A stretch of DNA of 64,000 nucleotides from Streptomyces sp. DT2A-34 (GTDB lineage: Bacteria > Actinomycetota > Actinomycetes > Streptomycetales > Streptomycetaceae): assembly GCF_030499515.1 (NCBI RefSeq), contig NZ_JASTWJ010000001.1, forward strand, positions 6,986,001 to 7,050,000. The letters are read 5' to 3'. The translations under genes were made by a program, and so were the position numbers. The number at the start of each line of letters is the position of its first letter. Within the stretch, counting starts at the first letter, position 1. The notes under the pieces were generated by a model, which saw nothing but the letters and a program-made list of their open reading frames with translations, was not told the DNA's origin and did not search any database. Below are positions 53,718-62,439 of this stretch, one piece after another.

Positions 53718-54752
53718 TCAGGTGGCCGGGTCCAGTTCCAGTGGCTCGACCCTGCCCTCCAGCATGGTGCCCAGGCCCTGTACGGCGCAGATGTCGGGCC
53801 GCTCGGCGATGTGCACGGGCATGTGCGTGGCCTGGCGCAGCATCTGGTCGAACCCGGGCAGCAGCGCACTGCCGCCGACCATCATGATCCCGCGGTCGGC
53901 GAGGTCGGCGACCAGATCGGGCGGGCAGTCGCGCAGCACCTTGCCGATGCTGTCGAGGACGACGGTGAGCGGGGTCTGGATGGCGTGCCGTACGGCGGCG
54001 GTGTCGACCTTGACGCTGCGGGCGAGGCCGGTGCAGACGTCGCGGCCGTGGATCTCGGTGGAGGCCGGGCCGTGGGGCGTGAGCCCGTTCCCGGACAGGG
54101 CGAGCTGCAGGGGCCGCACGCTCTGGCTGGGCAGCATGAGCTCGTGCTCGTGCCGCAGGTGCTGCACGATGGCGTGGTCGACGGCCTCGCCGCCGACCCG
54201 GACGCGTTCGGCGGTGACGATGTTGCCGAGGGAGAGCACGGCGACCTCGGTCGCGGCCGCCCCGCACACCATGATCATGCTGGCCTCGGGCTGCTCCACG
54301 GGCAGCCCGCAGCCCACGGCGGCGGCGATGAGCGTGTCCACGAGCTCCACGCGCCGCGTGCCGAGCCCGACGAGCGTCTCGATGGCGGCGCGCTGGGCGA
54401 GCGGGTCGGCGTTGTGCGGAGTGCAGACCGCGGCGCGCAGGAACGGCTTGCGGCGCAGGGTGCGGCGCATCTTGTCACCGAGGAGCTGCCGCAGCATGCG
54501 CTGCGCCATCTCGATGTCGACGACGGTGCCGCCGGAGACGGGCCGTACGACGCGGATGTAGTCCGGGGTACGGCCGGTCATCTTCTCCGCGAACTCACCG
54601 ACCGCGATGAGGGCGCCGGTACGGGTGTTGACGGCGGCGGCGGAGGGCTGGTCGACGACGAGTCCGGCGCCCTTGACGTAGACGCGGGTCCTGGCCGCCC
54701 CCAGGTCGACGGCGAAGTGGCAGCGACGCAGCTGCTCCGGAGTGGCGGTCAT
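53718..54752 (-). CDS. mbl: MreB-like cytoskeletal protein Mbl
   Basis: A 344-residue actin-fold protein: phosphate-1 motif FAVDLGAARTRVYVKG, DYIRVVRPVSGGTVVDIEMAQRML, AAVCTPHNADPLAQRAAIETL, VCGAAATEVAVLSLGNIV and the adenosine motif MMVGGSALLPGFDQML. In Streptomyces, Mbl works with MreB in spore-wall synthesis during aerial sporulation. The ADP-region Gly motifs are somewhat divergent (VCGAAATEVAV), typical of Mbl compared with MreB. There is no mreC, mreD or rodA nearby, as expected for mbl. The start ATG 54752 has GGGAGGA upstream. Confidence 0.9.
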   Translation of the reverse strand: MTATPEQLRRCHFAVDLGAARTRVYVKGAGLVVDQPSAAAVNTRTGALIAVGEFAEKMTGRTPDYIRVVRPVSGGTVVDIEMAQRMLRQLLGDKMRRTLRRKPFLRAAVCTPHNADPLAQRAAIETLVGLGTRRVELVDTLIAAAVGCGLPVEQPEASMIMVCGAAATEVAVLSLGNIVTAERVRVGGEAVDHAIVQHLRHEHELMLPSQSVRPLQLALSGNGLTPHGPASTEIHGRDVCTGLARSVKVDTAAVRHAIQTPLTVVLDSIGKVLRDCPPDLVADLADRGIMMVGGSALLPGFDQMLRQATHMPVHIAERPDICAVQGLGTMLEGRVEPLELDPAT

Positions 54753-55140
54753 GGGGGGTCCTCCCGAGAGCGCAGACCATGGGTCCGCCGGGTGGGTGGC
54801 GGGCCTCGCGTAGGTGTGTGGGTCGTGTTCGCGGGGCCGGCGGGTGTGGCGGCCTCCCTCGCATCGTGCGGGCGGCCGGGAGGGGGGCGCCTTTTGGAGG
54901 GGGCCGGGTGGGGTGCCGCTGAATGGGGGGTTTTGTTACTGATGGGGAGTCAGGCGGCGTGTCGGATCACCGGGGCGGGTGGCTTCGGGGTAGGGCCGGA
55001 GGGGGCCGGCGGTCACGTCGCTGGAGGCCGTGCGGAGGCGTCGTTCGGTGGCCTGGGGGAGTCGGCGTCGCCGATGACGGGAGGCCCAGGGGCGGCTGGG
55101 CGCCGAGGGCGTCGAGGGCGTCCCGGTCTCCGCCCCTTCC
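54753..55140. other. Gene-free G-rich stretch upstream of mbl
   Basis: These 388 bp lie between mbl and the carboxyltransferase gene, both on the minus strand. The plus strand is very G-rich with runs up to seven G. A short less GC-rich patch at about 54880-54945 (CTTTTGGAGG ... GGTTTTGTTACTGATGGG) is a plausible site for the mbl promoter, but I cannot fix boxes. No gene or clear hairpin is seen. Confidence 0.55.
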
Positions 55141-56481
55141 CTACCCCTCGACGACTCCCCGGATCACCCCCAACTCCACCAAGTCCTGCGGCCGCACGCG
55201 GAGTTGGTCCGCCGTCGCCTCCACCTCCTCCGGCCCCCGCTTCAGGATCGCCGCCGCCCACTCGGGCGCGATGACGGAGAAGTAACTGTCCGGCGTGGCC
55301 CAGGTGTTGCCCGGCGCCGACAGGGCCAGCGCGCCGCCCGAGCCGCCCTCGCCGATCAGCAGCGTGGTGATCGGGACGCGGGCCGCGGCCACCGCCCCGA
55401 ACACGTCGGCGATCGCGGCGCCCACCCCCTGCCGTTCCGCCTCCGCGTCATTGGCGGCGCCCGGCGTGTCCACCAGTGTCAGCACCGGGACGCCGAGCCG
55501 GTCCGCGAAGCGGATCAGACGGGCGGCGGTGCGGTAGCCGGCCGGGCGGGTCGCGGTGCCGGTCTGGGCGGCGTAGGCGACCGTACGGCCCTCGTGCGCG
55601 CCGAAGCCGCAGAGCATGCCCTCGGTGTCGACGCCACCGCAGCGGTCGCCGCCGATCGCGACGCGGTCGGTGAAACAGGCGTCCAAGTAGGCCTCGGCGC
55701 GCGGGCGTCGCGGGGCGCGGGCGCGCCGGACCGCGTCCCAGCCCGTGGCCGGCAGCTCGCGCGCACCCAGGGCGCGGGGCACCGCGGCCTCCTGGGCGGG
55801 CGGTCCCGCCAGCAACCGCAGCCAGCGCCCCAGCACCTCCCGCAGCTCCTCCGGCCGGACCACCGCGTCCGCCGCCCCCGCCGCGACCTGCGCCTCGGCC
55901 GTGTACGCCGCCGGATCCGCGTCCGGCGGGCGGACCCGCGAGCCCGCGAAGCCGACCTGGGCCCCGGGCAGGGCGAGGACGACGTCGGCGCCCGCGCCGA
56001 GGGTGGCCCAGCCGCCGCCCGTCGTCGGGTCGCGCAGGACCGCGATCTGGGGCAGGCCCGCCTCCCGCGTGAGCGCCGACTGCCGTGCCACGCGCTGCAG
56101 TTGGGTCAGCGCCACCATGCCCTCCTGCATCCGGCTGCCGCCCGTGGCGACCAGCGGGACGACCGGGAGGCGGTGGGCGCGGGCGTACGCGTACGCCGCC
56201 TCCAGCCGATCCCCGGTGTGTTCGCCGAGCGAGCCGCCCAGGAAGCCGAACTCGAACGCCAGCAGCACGGCCCGCGTGCCCGCCACGCTCGCGGTGCCGC
56301 AGACGACCGACTCCTCCTCGCCGGTGCGCTCGGCGGCACGCGCGCGTGAGGCGCCGTAGCCCTGCCAGGCGAGCGGGCCGTCCGGCCCGGACTGCCGTTC
56401 CGGGTGGGGGAGTTCGGTGAACGTGGAGTCGTCGGCGAGCCGGGCGACGACCTCGCGTGCCGACAGGCGCCGCTCAGTCAT
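55141..56481 (-). CDS. Acetyl-CoA carboxylase carboxyltransferase-like protein (fused halves)
   Basis: A 446-residue biotin-dependent carboxyltransferase with both halves in one chain. The N-terminal part is beta-like without the zinc ribbon (FEFGFLGGSLGEHTGDRLEAAYAYA, TGGSRMQEG, LRDPTTGGGWATL). The C-terminal part is alpha-like (FADRLGVPVLTLVDTPGAANDAEAERQG, LIGEGGSGGALAL). It overlaps matB by 8 bp. With MatB and a malonate-type permease nearby it could interconvert acetyl-CoA/malonyl-CoA or act on malonyl-CoA made by MatB. No biotin carboxylase gene is adjacent. The start is ATG 56481. Confidence 0.88.
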   Translation of the reverse strand: MTERRLSAREVVARLADDSTFTELPHPERQSGPDGPLAWQGYGASRARAAERTGEEESVVCGTASVAGTRAVLLAFEFGFLGGSLGEHTGDRLEAAYAYARAHRLPVVPLVATGGSRMQEGMVALTQLQRVARQSALTREAGLPQIAVLRDPTTGGGWATLGAGADVVLALPGAQVGFAGSRVRPPDADPAAYTAEAQVAAGAADAVVRPEELREVLGRWLRLLAGPPAQEAAVPRALGARELPATGWDAVRRARAPRRPRAEAYLDACFTDRVAIGGDRCGGVDTEGMLCGFGAHEGRTVAYAAQTGTATRPAGYRTAARLIRFADRLGVPVLTLVDTPGAANDAEAERQGVGAAIADVFGAVAAARVPITTLLIGEGGSGGALALSAPGNTWATPDSYFSVIAPEWAAAILKRGPEEVEATADQLRVRPQDLVELGVIRGVVEG

Positions 56482-57964
56482 GGGTCAGGGCCCGCTTCAT
56501 GATCTTCCCCATGTCGTTGCGGGGGAGGCCGTCGAGGTAGTGGACCTTGCGCGGGCGCTTGTGCGGGGCGAGGCGGGCGGCGACGTGGTCCGCCAACTCC
56601 TCGGCGGACGGCGGTGATTGGGGATCCGCCGGGACGATCCACGCCACGATCCGCTCGCCGAGATCGGCGTCCGGTTCGCCGGTGACCGCGGCCTCCCGCA
56701 CCCCGGCGTGTTCGAGGAGCGCGTTCTCGATCTCACCCGCCCCGATCTTGTACCCCCCGCTCTTGATCAGGTCGGTGGCCTTGCGGCCGACGATCCGGAC
56801 GTACCCGTCGCCGTCGCGCACCGCCATGTCGCCGGTGCGGAACCAGCCGTCCTCCGTGAAAGCCGCGGCCGTCGCGTCGGGACGGTTCAGGTACTCGGTG
56901 AACAGGTTCGGGCCGCGCACCTGGATCTCGCCCACGGTCTCGCCGTCGTACGACGTGATCGGCGTCCCGTCCTCCTCCACCAGCCGCAGCTCCACGCCCG
57001 GCAGCGGGATGCCGACGGTGCCGGCGCGAGGTTCGCCGTCCGCCCGCACACTCGTGTTCATCAGCGTCTCCGTCATGCCGTACCGCTCGACGACCCGCTG
57101 CCCGGTCGCGGCCGTGATCCGCTCGTGGTCGTGCACGGGGAGCGCGGCCGAGCCGGACACCAGGAGGCGGGCCTTGCCCAGCGCCTGCGCCAGCGCCGGG
57201 TCCTCGGGGAGCGCCTGGGCGATGCGGTGGTACATCGTCGGCACACCGAACATCATGGTCGCGCCGTCGTTCAGCTCGCGCGTGACTCCCTCCGTGCTGA
57301 ACCTGCCCAGGTGGCGTACGGACCCGCCGCGGCGCAGCGGGCCGAGGATGCCGAGGACCAGGCCGTGGACGTGGAACAGGGGCAGCCCGTGGACGAGGAC
57401 GTCCTCGCCGGTCCACTGCCAGGCGTCGGCGAGCGCGTCCAGGGTGTGGGCGACGGCCCGGCGCGGGATCACGGCGCCCTTGGGCGGGCCGGTGGTGCCG
57501 GAGGTGTAGACGATCAGGGCGGGGTCCTCGCCGGACACCGACGGGGCGGACATCGACGGGGCGGACACCGAAGGGGCGGACACCGAAGGGGCGGGGAGCG
57601 GGCCGGTGGCGTGCGCGTCGACGTCGATGCGCACCAAGTCGCCCAACGGGGCGGGGAGTTCGTCCCCCGCTGCGGCCAGCACCAGCGACGGCGCACAGTC
57701 GGACAGGATGTGCCCGAGCTCCTTCTCCCCGGACTTGGGGTTGAGCGGCACGGCGGCGACCCCGGCCTCCAGCGCCGCCACCACCGCCACGGCCGTCTCC
57801 AGTGCCGGGGTCGCCCAGACGGCCACTCTGCCCGCCCCGCCGATCCGCGCCGCGAGGGCACCGGAGGCGGCGCCGAGCTCGCCGTACGTCAGGGAGCGGT
57901 CGCCGAACCGCAGGGCGGGCCGGTCGGGCTGGCTGCCTGTCAGGGCGGGGAAGAGAGAGGACAC
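56474..57964 (-). CDS. matB: Malonyl-CoA synthetase MatB
   Basis: A 496-residue ANL-superfamily ligase: malonate or methylmalonate + ATP + CoA to (methyl)malonyl-CoA. The order and wording of motifs (YTSGTTGPPKGAVIPRR, LPLFHVHGLVLGILGPLRRGGSVRHLGRFS, RYGMTETLMNTSVRADGEPRAGTVG, IKSGGYKIGAGEIENALLEH, NDMGKIMKRAL) follow closely the structurally known S. coelicolor MatB (SCO2444). GTG 57964 (MSSLFPAL) has AAGGAG 7 bp upstream. An in-frame 15-bp repeat inserts (SAPSV)-type units near residue 135, in a surface loop between N-terminal subdomains. It supplies extender or malonyl units from imported malonate. It is second in the matC-matB-carboxyltransferase order. Confidence 0.95.
   Translation of the reverse strand: MSSLFPALTGSQPDRPALRFGDRSLTYGELGAASGALAARIGGAGRVAVWATPALETAVAVVAALEAGVAAVPLNPKSGEKELGHILSDCAPSLVLAAAGDELPAPLGDLVRIDVDAHATGPLPAPSVSAPSVSAPSMSAPSVSGEDPALIVYTSGTTGPPKGAVIPRRAVAHTLDALADAWQWTGEDVLVHGLPLFHVHGLVLGILGPLRRGGSVRHLGRFSTEGVTRELNDGATMMFGVPTMYHRIAQALPEDPALAQALGKARLLVSGSAALPVHDHERITAATGQRVVERYGMTETLMNTSVRADGEPRAGTVGIPLPGVELRLVEEDGTPITSYDGETVGEIQVRGPNLFTEYLNRPDATAAAFTEDGWFRTGDMAVRDGDGYVRIVGRKATDLIKSGGYKIGAGEIENALLEHAGVREAAVTGEPDADLGERIVAWIVPADPQSPPSAEELADHVAARLAPHKRPRKVHYLDGLPRNDMGKIMKRALTHD
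57533..57592. repeat. 15-bp in-frame tandem repeat inside matB
   Basis: Four units of GGACACCGAAGGGGC (two units with C for A, one with T for C) start at 57533, 57548, 57563 and 57578. They encode PSVSA/PSMSA repeats in MatB. The length is a multiple of three, so gain or loss of units keeps the frame. Confidence 0.93.
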
Positions 57965-58015
57965 GCTCGTACTCCTTAACTGTTCAAGGGACACCGGCTG
58001 CTGTCGTCTGTCGGC

Positions 58016-59392
58016 CTACCCCCAGCCCGGCACGACCATCACCAGCCACACCACCGCGGGCACCACCGCCACCACGATCGCTCCGTACACCATCAGCTGC
58101 CGGAAGAAACGCTCACGGTCCACGTCCGGTGCCGCGGCCAGCACCAGCGCACCATTCGTCGAGAAGGGGCTCACGTCCACGACCGTCGCCGACACCGCCA
58201 GCGCCGCCACCATCCCGACGGCCCCGATCTCGCCCTGCGCCAGGAACGGCACGGCCAGCGGAATGAGCGCGCCCATGATCCCGACGGACGAGGCGAACGC
58301 CGAGACGATGGCGCCGATGTAGCAGAGCAGTACGGCGGCCAGCAGCGGGACGCCGATGCCGCCGACGCCCTCGCCGGCCCAGGTGATGGTGCCCATCTCG
58401 TCCAGGACGCCGACGTACGTCAGCACACCGCAGATCAGCAGCACCGTCGGCCAGGCGATCTCGCCGACCGCCTTCCGGTTGTCCTCCGGCCACGCGGTGC
58501 TCAGGAGGACGGCGAGGGTGATCGCGGTCAGACCGGCGTCCAGGTCGAAGGCGAGGACGGCGACGACGAGGGCGACCAGGGAGAGGAGGGTGGCGGTGCG
58601 GGCGGGGGTGAGGGGGGTGGTGGCGACCGGGGTGGCGGTGGGGGCGGGGCGGGTGACGGTGGTGGCGGCCTCGCCCGTGCCCCCGCCGCCGGAGGGGGGC
58701 TCGCCCGGAGCGTCCGTGTCGGCGTCGGTGGCGCCCTTGCTGTGTCCGTCCGGTGCCGTGTCCGCCGCGGTGTCCACCGCCCCCTGCGCCCACAGCTTCA
58801 GCCCGCCGAAGAGGACGAACACGACCGCCGCGATGAGGATGTTGACGATCAGGGAGGCCAGGAAGAGCGCGACCTCGTTGCCCGGCAGCTTCTCCCGCTC
58901 GACGATGCCGTTGACGATCGAGCCGTAGATGCTGATCGGCGAGAAGCCGCCGCCCTGCGCGCCGTGCACGACCATCGCGCCCATCAGCAGCGGGCTGATC
59001 CCGTAGCGGGCGGCGAAGCTCAGCGCGATCGGCGCGACGATCGCGACCGCGGCCGGACTGACCGCGCCGATCGCCGTGAGTGCGCCGGCGAGCGCGAACA
59101 TCACCCAGGGGATCAGCGCCACGCGCCCCCGGACAAGCCGGATGGAGGCGTGCACCAGCCAGTCGGTGGTGCCGTTGGCCCGCGCGATGGCGAAGAGGTA
59201 CGTGACGCCGACGAGGACGACGAACAGGTCGCCGGGGAAGCCGGCGAAGATGCCGTCCGCGTCGAGGTCGGCGACCAGGGTGCCGACTGCGAAGGCGGCG
59301 GCGAAGGCGAGCGCGCCCATGTTGATCGAGCGGGTGGTGGCGATGACGAACACCACGGCGAGGACGAGGATCGAGATGAGTTCGGGGGACAT
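58016..59392 (-). CDS. MatC-type malonate/dicarboxylate permease
   Basis: A 458-residue permease of the ion-transporter superfamily with a MatC N-terminal domain: ILVLAVVFVIATTRSINMGALAFAAAF, GFPGDLFVVLVGVTYLFAIARANGTTDWLV, AIGAVSPAAVAIVAPIALSFA and a C-terminal half ending VVAVVPAVVWLVMVVPGWG. A Gly/Thr/Pro-rich cytoplasmic loop of about 70 residues (near 205-275) is poorly conserved. It should import malonate for MatB. ATG 59392 has CGGGAG upstream. It is divergent from the GntR regulator with two operator palindromes between, so probably repressed by it. Confidence 0.88.
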   Translation of the reverse strand: MSPELISILVLAVVFVIATTRSINMGALAFAAAFAVGTLVADLDADGIFAGFPGDLFVVLVGVTYLFAIARANGTTDWLVHASIRLVRGRVALIPWVMFALAGALTAIGAVSPAAVAIVAPIALSFAARYGISPLLMGAMVVHGAQGGGFSPISIYGSIVNGIVEREKLPGNEVALFLASLIVNILIAAVVFVLFGGLKLWAQGAVDTAADTAPDGHSKGATDADTDAPGEPPSGGGGTGEAATTVTRPAPTATPVATTPLTPARTATLLSLVALVVAVLAFDLDAGLTAITLAVLLSTAWPEDNRKAVGEIAWPTVLLICGVLTYVGVLDEMGTITWAGEGVGGIGVPLLAAVLLCYIGAIVSAFASSVGIMGALIPLAVPFLAQGEIGAVGMVAALAVSATVVDVSPFSTNGALVLAAAPDVDRERFFRQLMVYGAIVVAVVPAVVWLVMVVPGWG

Positions 59393-59440
59393 ACGGGCTC
59401 CCGTCTCTGGGTCCCGGAGCGGTTGCGGGTACACGCCCCT

Positions 59441-59550
59441 GAGTGGCCGAGTGGCTGAGCCAATTCCGGTGGCGCTGGCTGGAAAGCGTGGGCTCGCGAG
59501 GACGGGACGTCAAGGGGTCGCGCAGAATTGGCTCAGCCACTCGGCCACTC
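59441..59550. promoter_or_regulatory. Perfect 26-bp inverted repeat with two TGGCTNAGCCA operators
   Basis: The arm 59441-59466 is exactly complementary to 59525-59550, with 58 bp between. Each arm holds an 11-bp palindrome, TGGCTGAGCCA (59452-59462) and TGGCTCAGCCA (59529-59539), plus flanking GTGGC/GCCAC half-sites. The form (TGG...CCA) resembles FadR-type GntR operators. One arm sits before matC, the other before the GntR gene, whose -10-like TACGCT is at 59572-59577. It is likely the site for mutual repression relieved by malonate or malonyl-CoA. Confidence 0.8.
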
Positions 59551-59597
59551 GGCCACCGAACGGCCCGGTGTTACGCTCCCGGCGAGAGGGGGACCCC

Positions 59598-60305
59598 GTG
59601 ACCGACGCCCTGCGCCCCATGACCAAGCAGCGCCTCTACGAGCAGGTGCTCGACCGGCTGCGCGCGTACGTCGCCGAGGGCGGCCTCGGCGCCGGGGACC
59701 GGCTGCCGACCGAGCGCGACCTGGCCCAGCGGCTGGGGGTCAGCCGGGCGTCCGTGAAGCAGGCGATCGTGGTCCTGGAGGTGCAGGGCCTGGTGGAGGT
59801 GCGGCACGGCGGCGGCACCTACCTCGTGCGCGACAGCCTCGACGTGGAGCCGGTGGAGCGGATGGTCGAGCGCCGCCGACGCCTCCCCGACGTCCTGGAG
59901 GCCCGCGAGGCGCTGGAGACGAAACTCGCCGAACTGGCCGCCGAGCGCCGTACGGAGGAGGACCTCGCGGCGATGAGGTCGGCCCTCGCGCACATGGCCG
60001 AGGAGATCGAGGGCAACGGCCACGGAGTGGAGGGCGACCGCCTCTTCCACGCCGCGGTCACCGCCGCCGCGCACAGCAGCATCCTCGCCGAGTTCATGCG
60101 CTCCATCGCCGGCCAGATCGCCGAGAGCCGCACCGAGTCCCTCCGCCAGCCCCACCGCCCGGGCCGCTCCCTCGCCCAGCACCAGGCCATCCTCGACGCG
60201 ATCGCCGCCGGCCACCCGTCCCGCGCGGCCGCGGCCATGCGCCGCCATGTCCGTACGGTCGCGAAGGTGCGGTTGCTGGACTGGGAGCCGGACGGGGAAA
60301 ACTGA
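59598..60305 (+). CDS. GntR/FadR-family transcriptional regulator of the malonate genes
   Basis: A 235-residue FadR-subfamily regulator. The N-terminal winged helix (LRAYVAEGGLGAGDRLPTERDLAQRLGVSRASVKQAIVVLEVQGLVEVRHGGGTYL) is followed by an FCD all-helical effector domain with the metal-ligand pattern Asp...His...His (DRLFHAAVTAAAH, HQAILDAIAAG, HVRTVAK). GTG 59598 has GAGAGGGGGA upstream. It is divergent from matC, and the spacer carries paired palindromes, so it is expected to autoregulate and repress matC-matB, with malonate or malonyl-CoA as probable inducer. Confidence 0.9.
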   Translation: MTDALRPMTKQRLYEQVLDRLRAYVAEGGLGAGDRLPTERDLAQRLGVSRASVKQAIVVLEVQGLVEVRHGGGTYLVRDSLDVEPVERMVERRRRLPDVLEAREALETKLAELAAERRTEEDLAAMRSALAHMAEEIEGNGHGVEGDRLFHAAVTAAAHSSILAEFMRSIAGQIAESRTESLRQPHRPGRSLAQHQAILDAIAAGHPSRAAAAMRRHVRTVAKVRLLDWEPDGEN

Positions 60306-60415
60306 CCGCCCAACCGGAACTGGTGCCGCGGCAGGAGCCGGAGGCTGCGGTGCGGTGATCAGTCATGCCCCCAGCCGTACGGCCTTCGCAGGAGCATCGC
60401 GGTCGGCGGCGTTGA

Positions 60416-61606
60416 TCACGAGGTGGGAAGCGGCCATTGGGGGCCGTCCGGGTTCCCGAGCCAGACCACCTGCGCTTCATGGGATGCCGTCACCCCGAAC
60501 GCGGCAGTGCTCGGTGAGCCGTACTCCTCCCAGGTGGCCACCGCCGACTCGACCGCGTCCCAGAGGCGGCGCGGGCCGCCCTGGCGGACCTCCCAGCCGT
60601 TGTCCGTGGGAGTGAGGACGGCGAACGAATCAGTGCCGCTGTCCAGCACGAACGTGCTCACCGGCCCGGCGTCGACCGACATGGAGAAGAAGCGGGCATC
60701 TGGCGCCGCGAGCTGTGCCATGAAGCCGGGCCCCGAGGTGGTGAGGATTTCCGGCCCGTACGTGGCTGTCCGCTTCGTGCCATCGTCGGGGCCCGGCACC
60801 ATGCCGAGGCTCTCCGGCGCGTCCTGCTGGCGGGCGATCATGAAGCTCGGTTCGTCCTCGCTGAACCAGCCGCTCGCGCTGTCGCCGGTGACGATGAGCT
60901 TGACCAGGCCGAGGGGGCGCATCCAGCCGCGCAGGGTGGCGAGGATGACGCCGCCGGGCAGCACTTGCTCCAGCCAGGCAGGGGGGATGTTGCGGAAGCC
61001 GCACGTGGCGATCAGCCGGTCGTAGAGGGCTCCGTCGAGGTGGCCGACGCGGCCGTCCCCCACCACCAGGTCAGGGGTATAGCCGGACCTCGCGAGAGCC
61101 TCGCGGGCTCGCCGTGCCACACCTTCGTCCGTCTCGATCGAGGTCACGGCCTCGCTGCCGAGCCGGTGGCACATCAGTGCCGTCGAGTAGCCGGTTCCTG
61201 TGCCGATCTCCAGCACGTTCATGCCTGCGCGCACGTCCAGGTCTTCGAGCATCCGGACCACGAGGCTCGGCAGCGTGGACGATGAGGTCGGGGCCGCGTT
61301 GCTGATCGGCTTCGGATCGGCCCAGTCGATGTCCCGGCCGTCGAACTGGGTCATCCATGTCTCGTCGGAGTAGACGAGCCGGAGCCACTCTTCCTGGCCG
61401 ACGTTCGCCTCGGTGACCGGCTCCCAGGTGGTGACACCGGGGCCGTCGCTCTCGCGGTAGAAGCGCGGAATGAACACGTGGCGGGGCACTGCCTCAACGG
61501 CAGCCCGCCACTGAGGTGACCGCAGCCAGCCGTCCTTCTCCAGTCCGGCGGCCAGCTGCCGTCGGAGGTCGGCTGCCATTGTCTCGGCATCAGGCTCACT
61601 GGCCAC
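60416..61606 (-). CDS. Graspetide-associated PIMT-like methyltransferase (TgmC type)
   Basis: A 396-residue protein with a protein-L-isoaspartate methyltransferase fold: RHVFIPRFYRESDG, TSSSTLPSLVVRMLEDL, the SAM motif VLEIGTGTGYSTALMCHRLG and a long C-terminal extension (ATWEEYGSPSTAAFGVTA, VWLGNPDGPQWPLP). This form accompanies ATP-grasp-modified peptides and can form aspartimide in the ester-linked core peptide (ThfM of fuscimiditide is the studied example). GTG 61606 overlaps the ligase stop by 11 bp and has AAGGAGG upstream. It is intact, but its partner ligase is cut by the IS element. Confidence 0.85.
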   Translation of the reverse strand: MASEPDAETMAADLRRQLAAGLEKDGWLRSPQWRAAVEAVPRHVFIPRFYRESDGPGVTTWEPVTEANVGQEEWLRLVYSDETWMTQFDGRDIDWADPKPISNAAPTSSSTLPSLVVRMLEDLDVRAGMNVLEIGTGTGYSTALMCHRLGSEAVTSIETDEGVARRAREALARSGYTPDLVVGDGRVGHLDGALYDRLIATCGFRNIPPAWLEQVLPGGVILATLRGWMRPLGLVKLIVTGDSASGWFSEDEPSFMIARQQDAPESLGMVPGPDDGTKRTATYGPEILTTSGPGFMAQLAAPDARFFSMSVDAGPVSTFVLDSGTDSFAVLTPTDNGWEVRQGGPRRLWDAVESAVATWEEYGSPSTAAFGVTASHEAQVVWLGNPDGPQWPLPTS

Positions 61607-62439
61607 GGAGTCCTCCTTCCAGGAGATCGGCGAGTGCCGCGGTCATGGGCAGCCCGGTCGGTGGCTCCATCCATGCCCACTGCCCCGAAGGATTGCACTC
61701 GATGAAGACCCACTCGCCGGAGTCGGTCAAGGCGAAGTCGAATGCCCCGAAGACAAGCCCGAAGTGCTTCAGGTAGGCACGCATGGCGCGCTCCACCTCA
61801 GGCGGCGTCGTGACGGGCGTGTAGGTGTGGGTTCCGTAGTCGGTACGCCAGTCGAGGAGACCGGAGTCGATCCGCACCGCGAAGACCTGCTCGCCGATGA
61901 CCGTGACCCGGACGTCCGCGACCTTCTCCACACGTTTCTGGAACAGGTGCATGGTGCCGGCCACGGTGTCGTCGATCTCGTCGGCGGTCACCTCAGTTAC
62001 GGGAACCGTCTGGGCCTTGCCGTCGACCAGGTAGAGCGGGACCGAGATGGGTTTGAAGATGGCCGGGCCGTAATCCTCGATGAACGTCCGCGCGTCGTCA
62101 GGCACATTGGTGATCAGCGTGGGCGGCAGGGTGAAGCCGGCCGCCGCCGCGGCCGCGAGCCCGGCCGGTTTGTACTCGGCGTCACCGATGCGGTTGGGGT
62201 GATTGACGTACAGGCAGCCGGGCAGCGAGGTGAGGATGCCGCCCAGCCCGTAGCGGGCGTGCGCGATGGCGAACCGCTCTGCCTGCCTGTCGAGGTGAGG
62301 AAAGGCGAACCCGGAGGGGCGCCGGTAGTACATGGACCTCACGGCGCCCAGGTCGGCTCGCCGGCTCGGGGTCTGCACGCTTCCTCGCCACCTGTCGGTG
62401 TCGCCGATGGAGGCGGAGCACGACAGGGTGGCCGGGAAG
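61596..62439 (-). pseudogene. 5'-truncated ATP-grasp graspetide ligase (TgmB type)
   Basis: About 281 codons remain. The visible part runs from ATLSCSASIGDTDRWRGSVQTPSR through YYRRPSGFAFPHLDRQAERFA, the ATP-grasp block FIEDYGPAIFKPISVPLYL, QKRVEKVADVRVTVIGEQVFA and the metal/phosphate site FGAFDFALTDSGEWVFIECNPSGQWAWME. The family normally has about 40 more N-terminal residues; here the left end of an IS256 element joins at 62439-62440. A TTG within the IS end could start a shortened protein, with no good ribosome binding site. It would have made side-chain ester or amide links in a precursor peptide, whose gene is not in the window. Confidence 0.85.
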
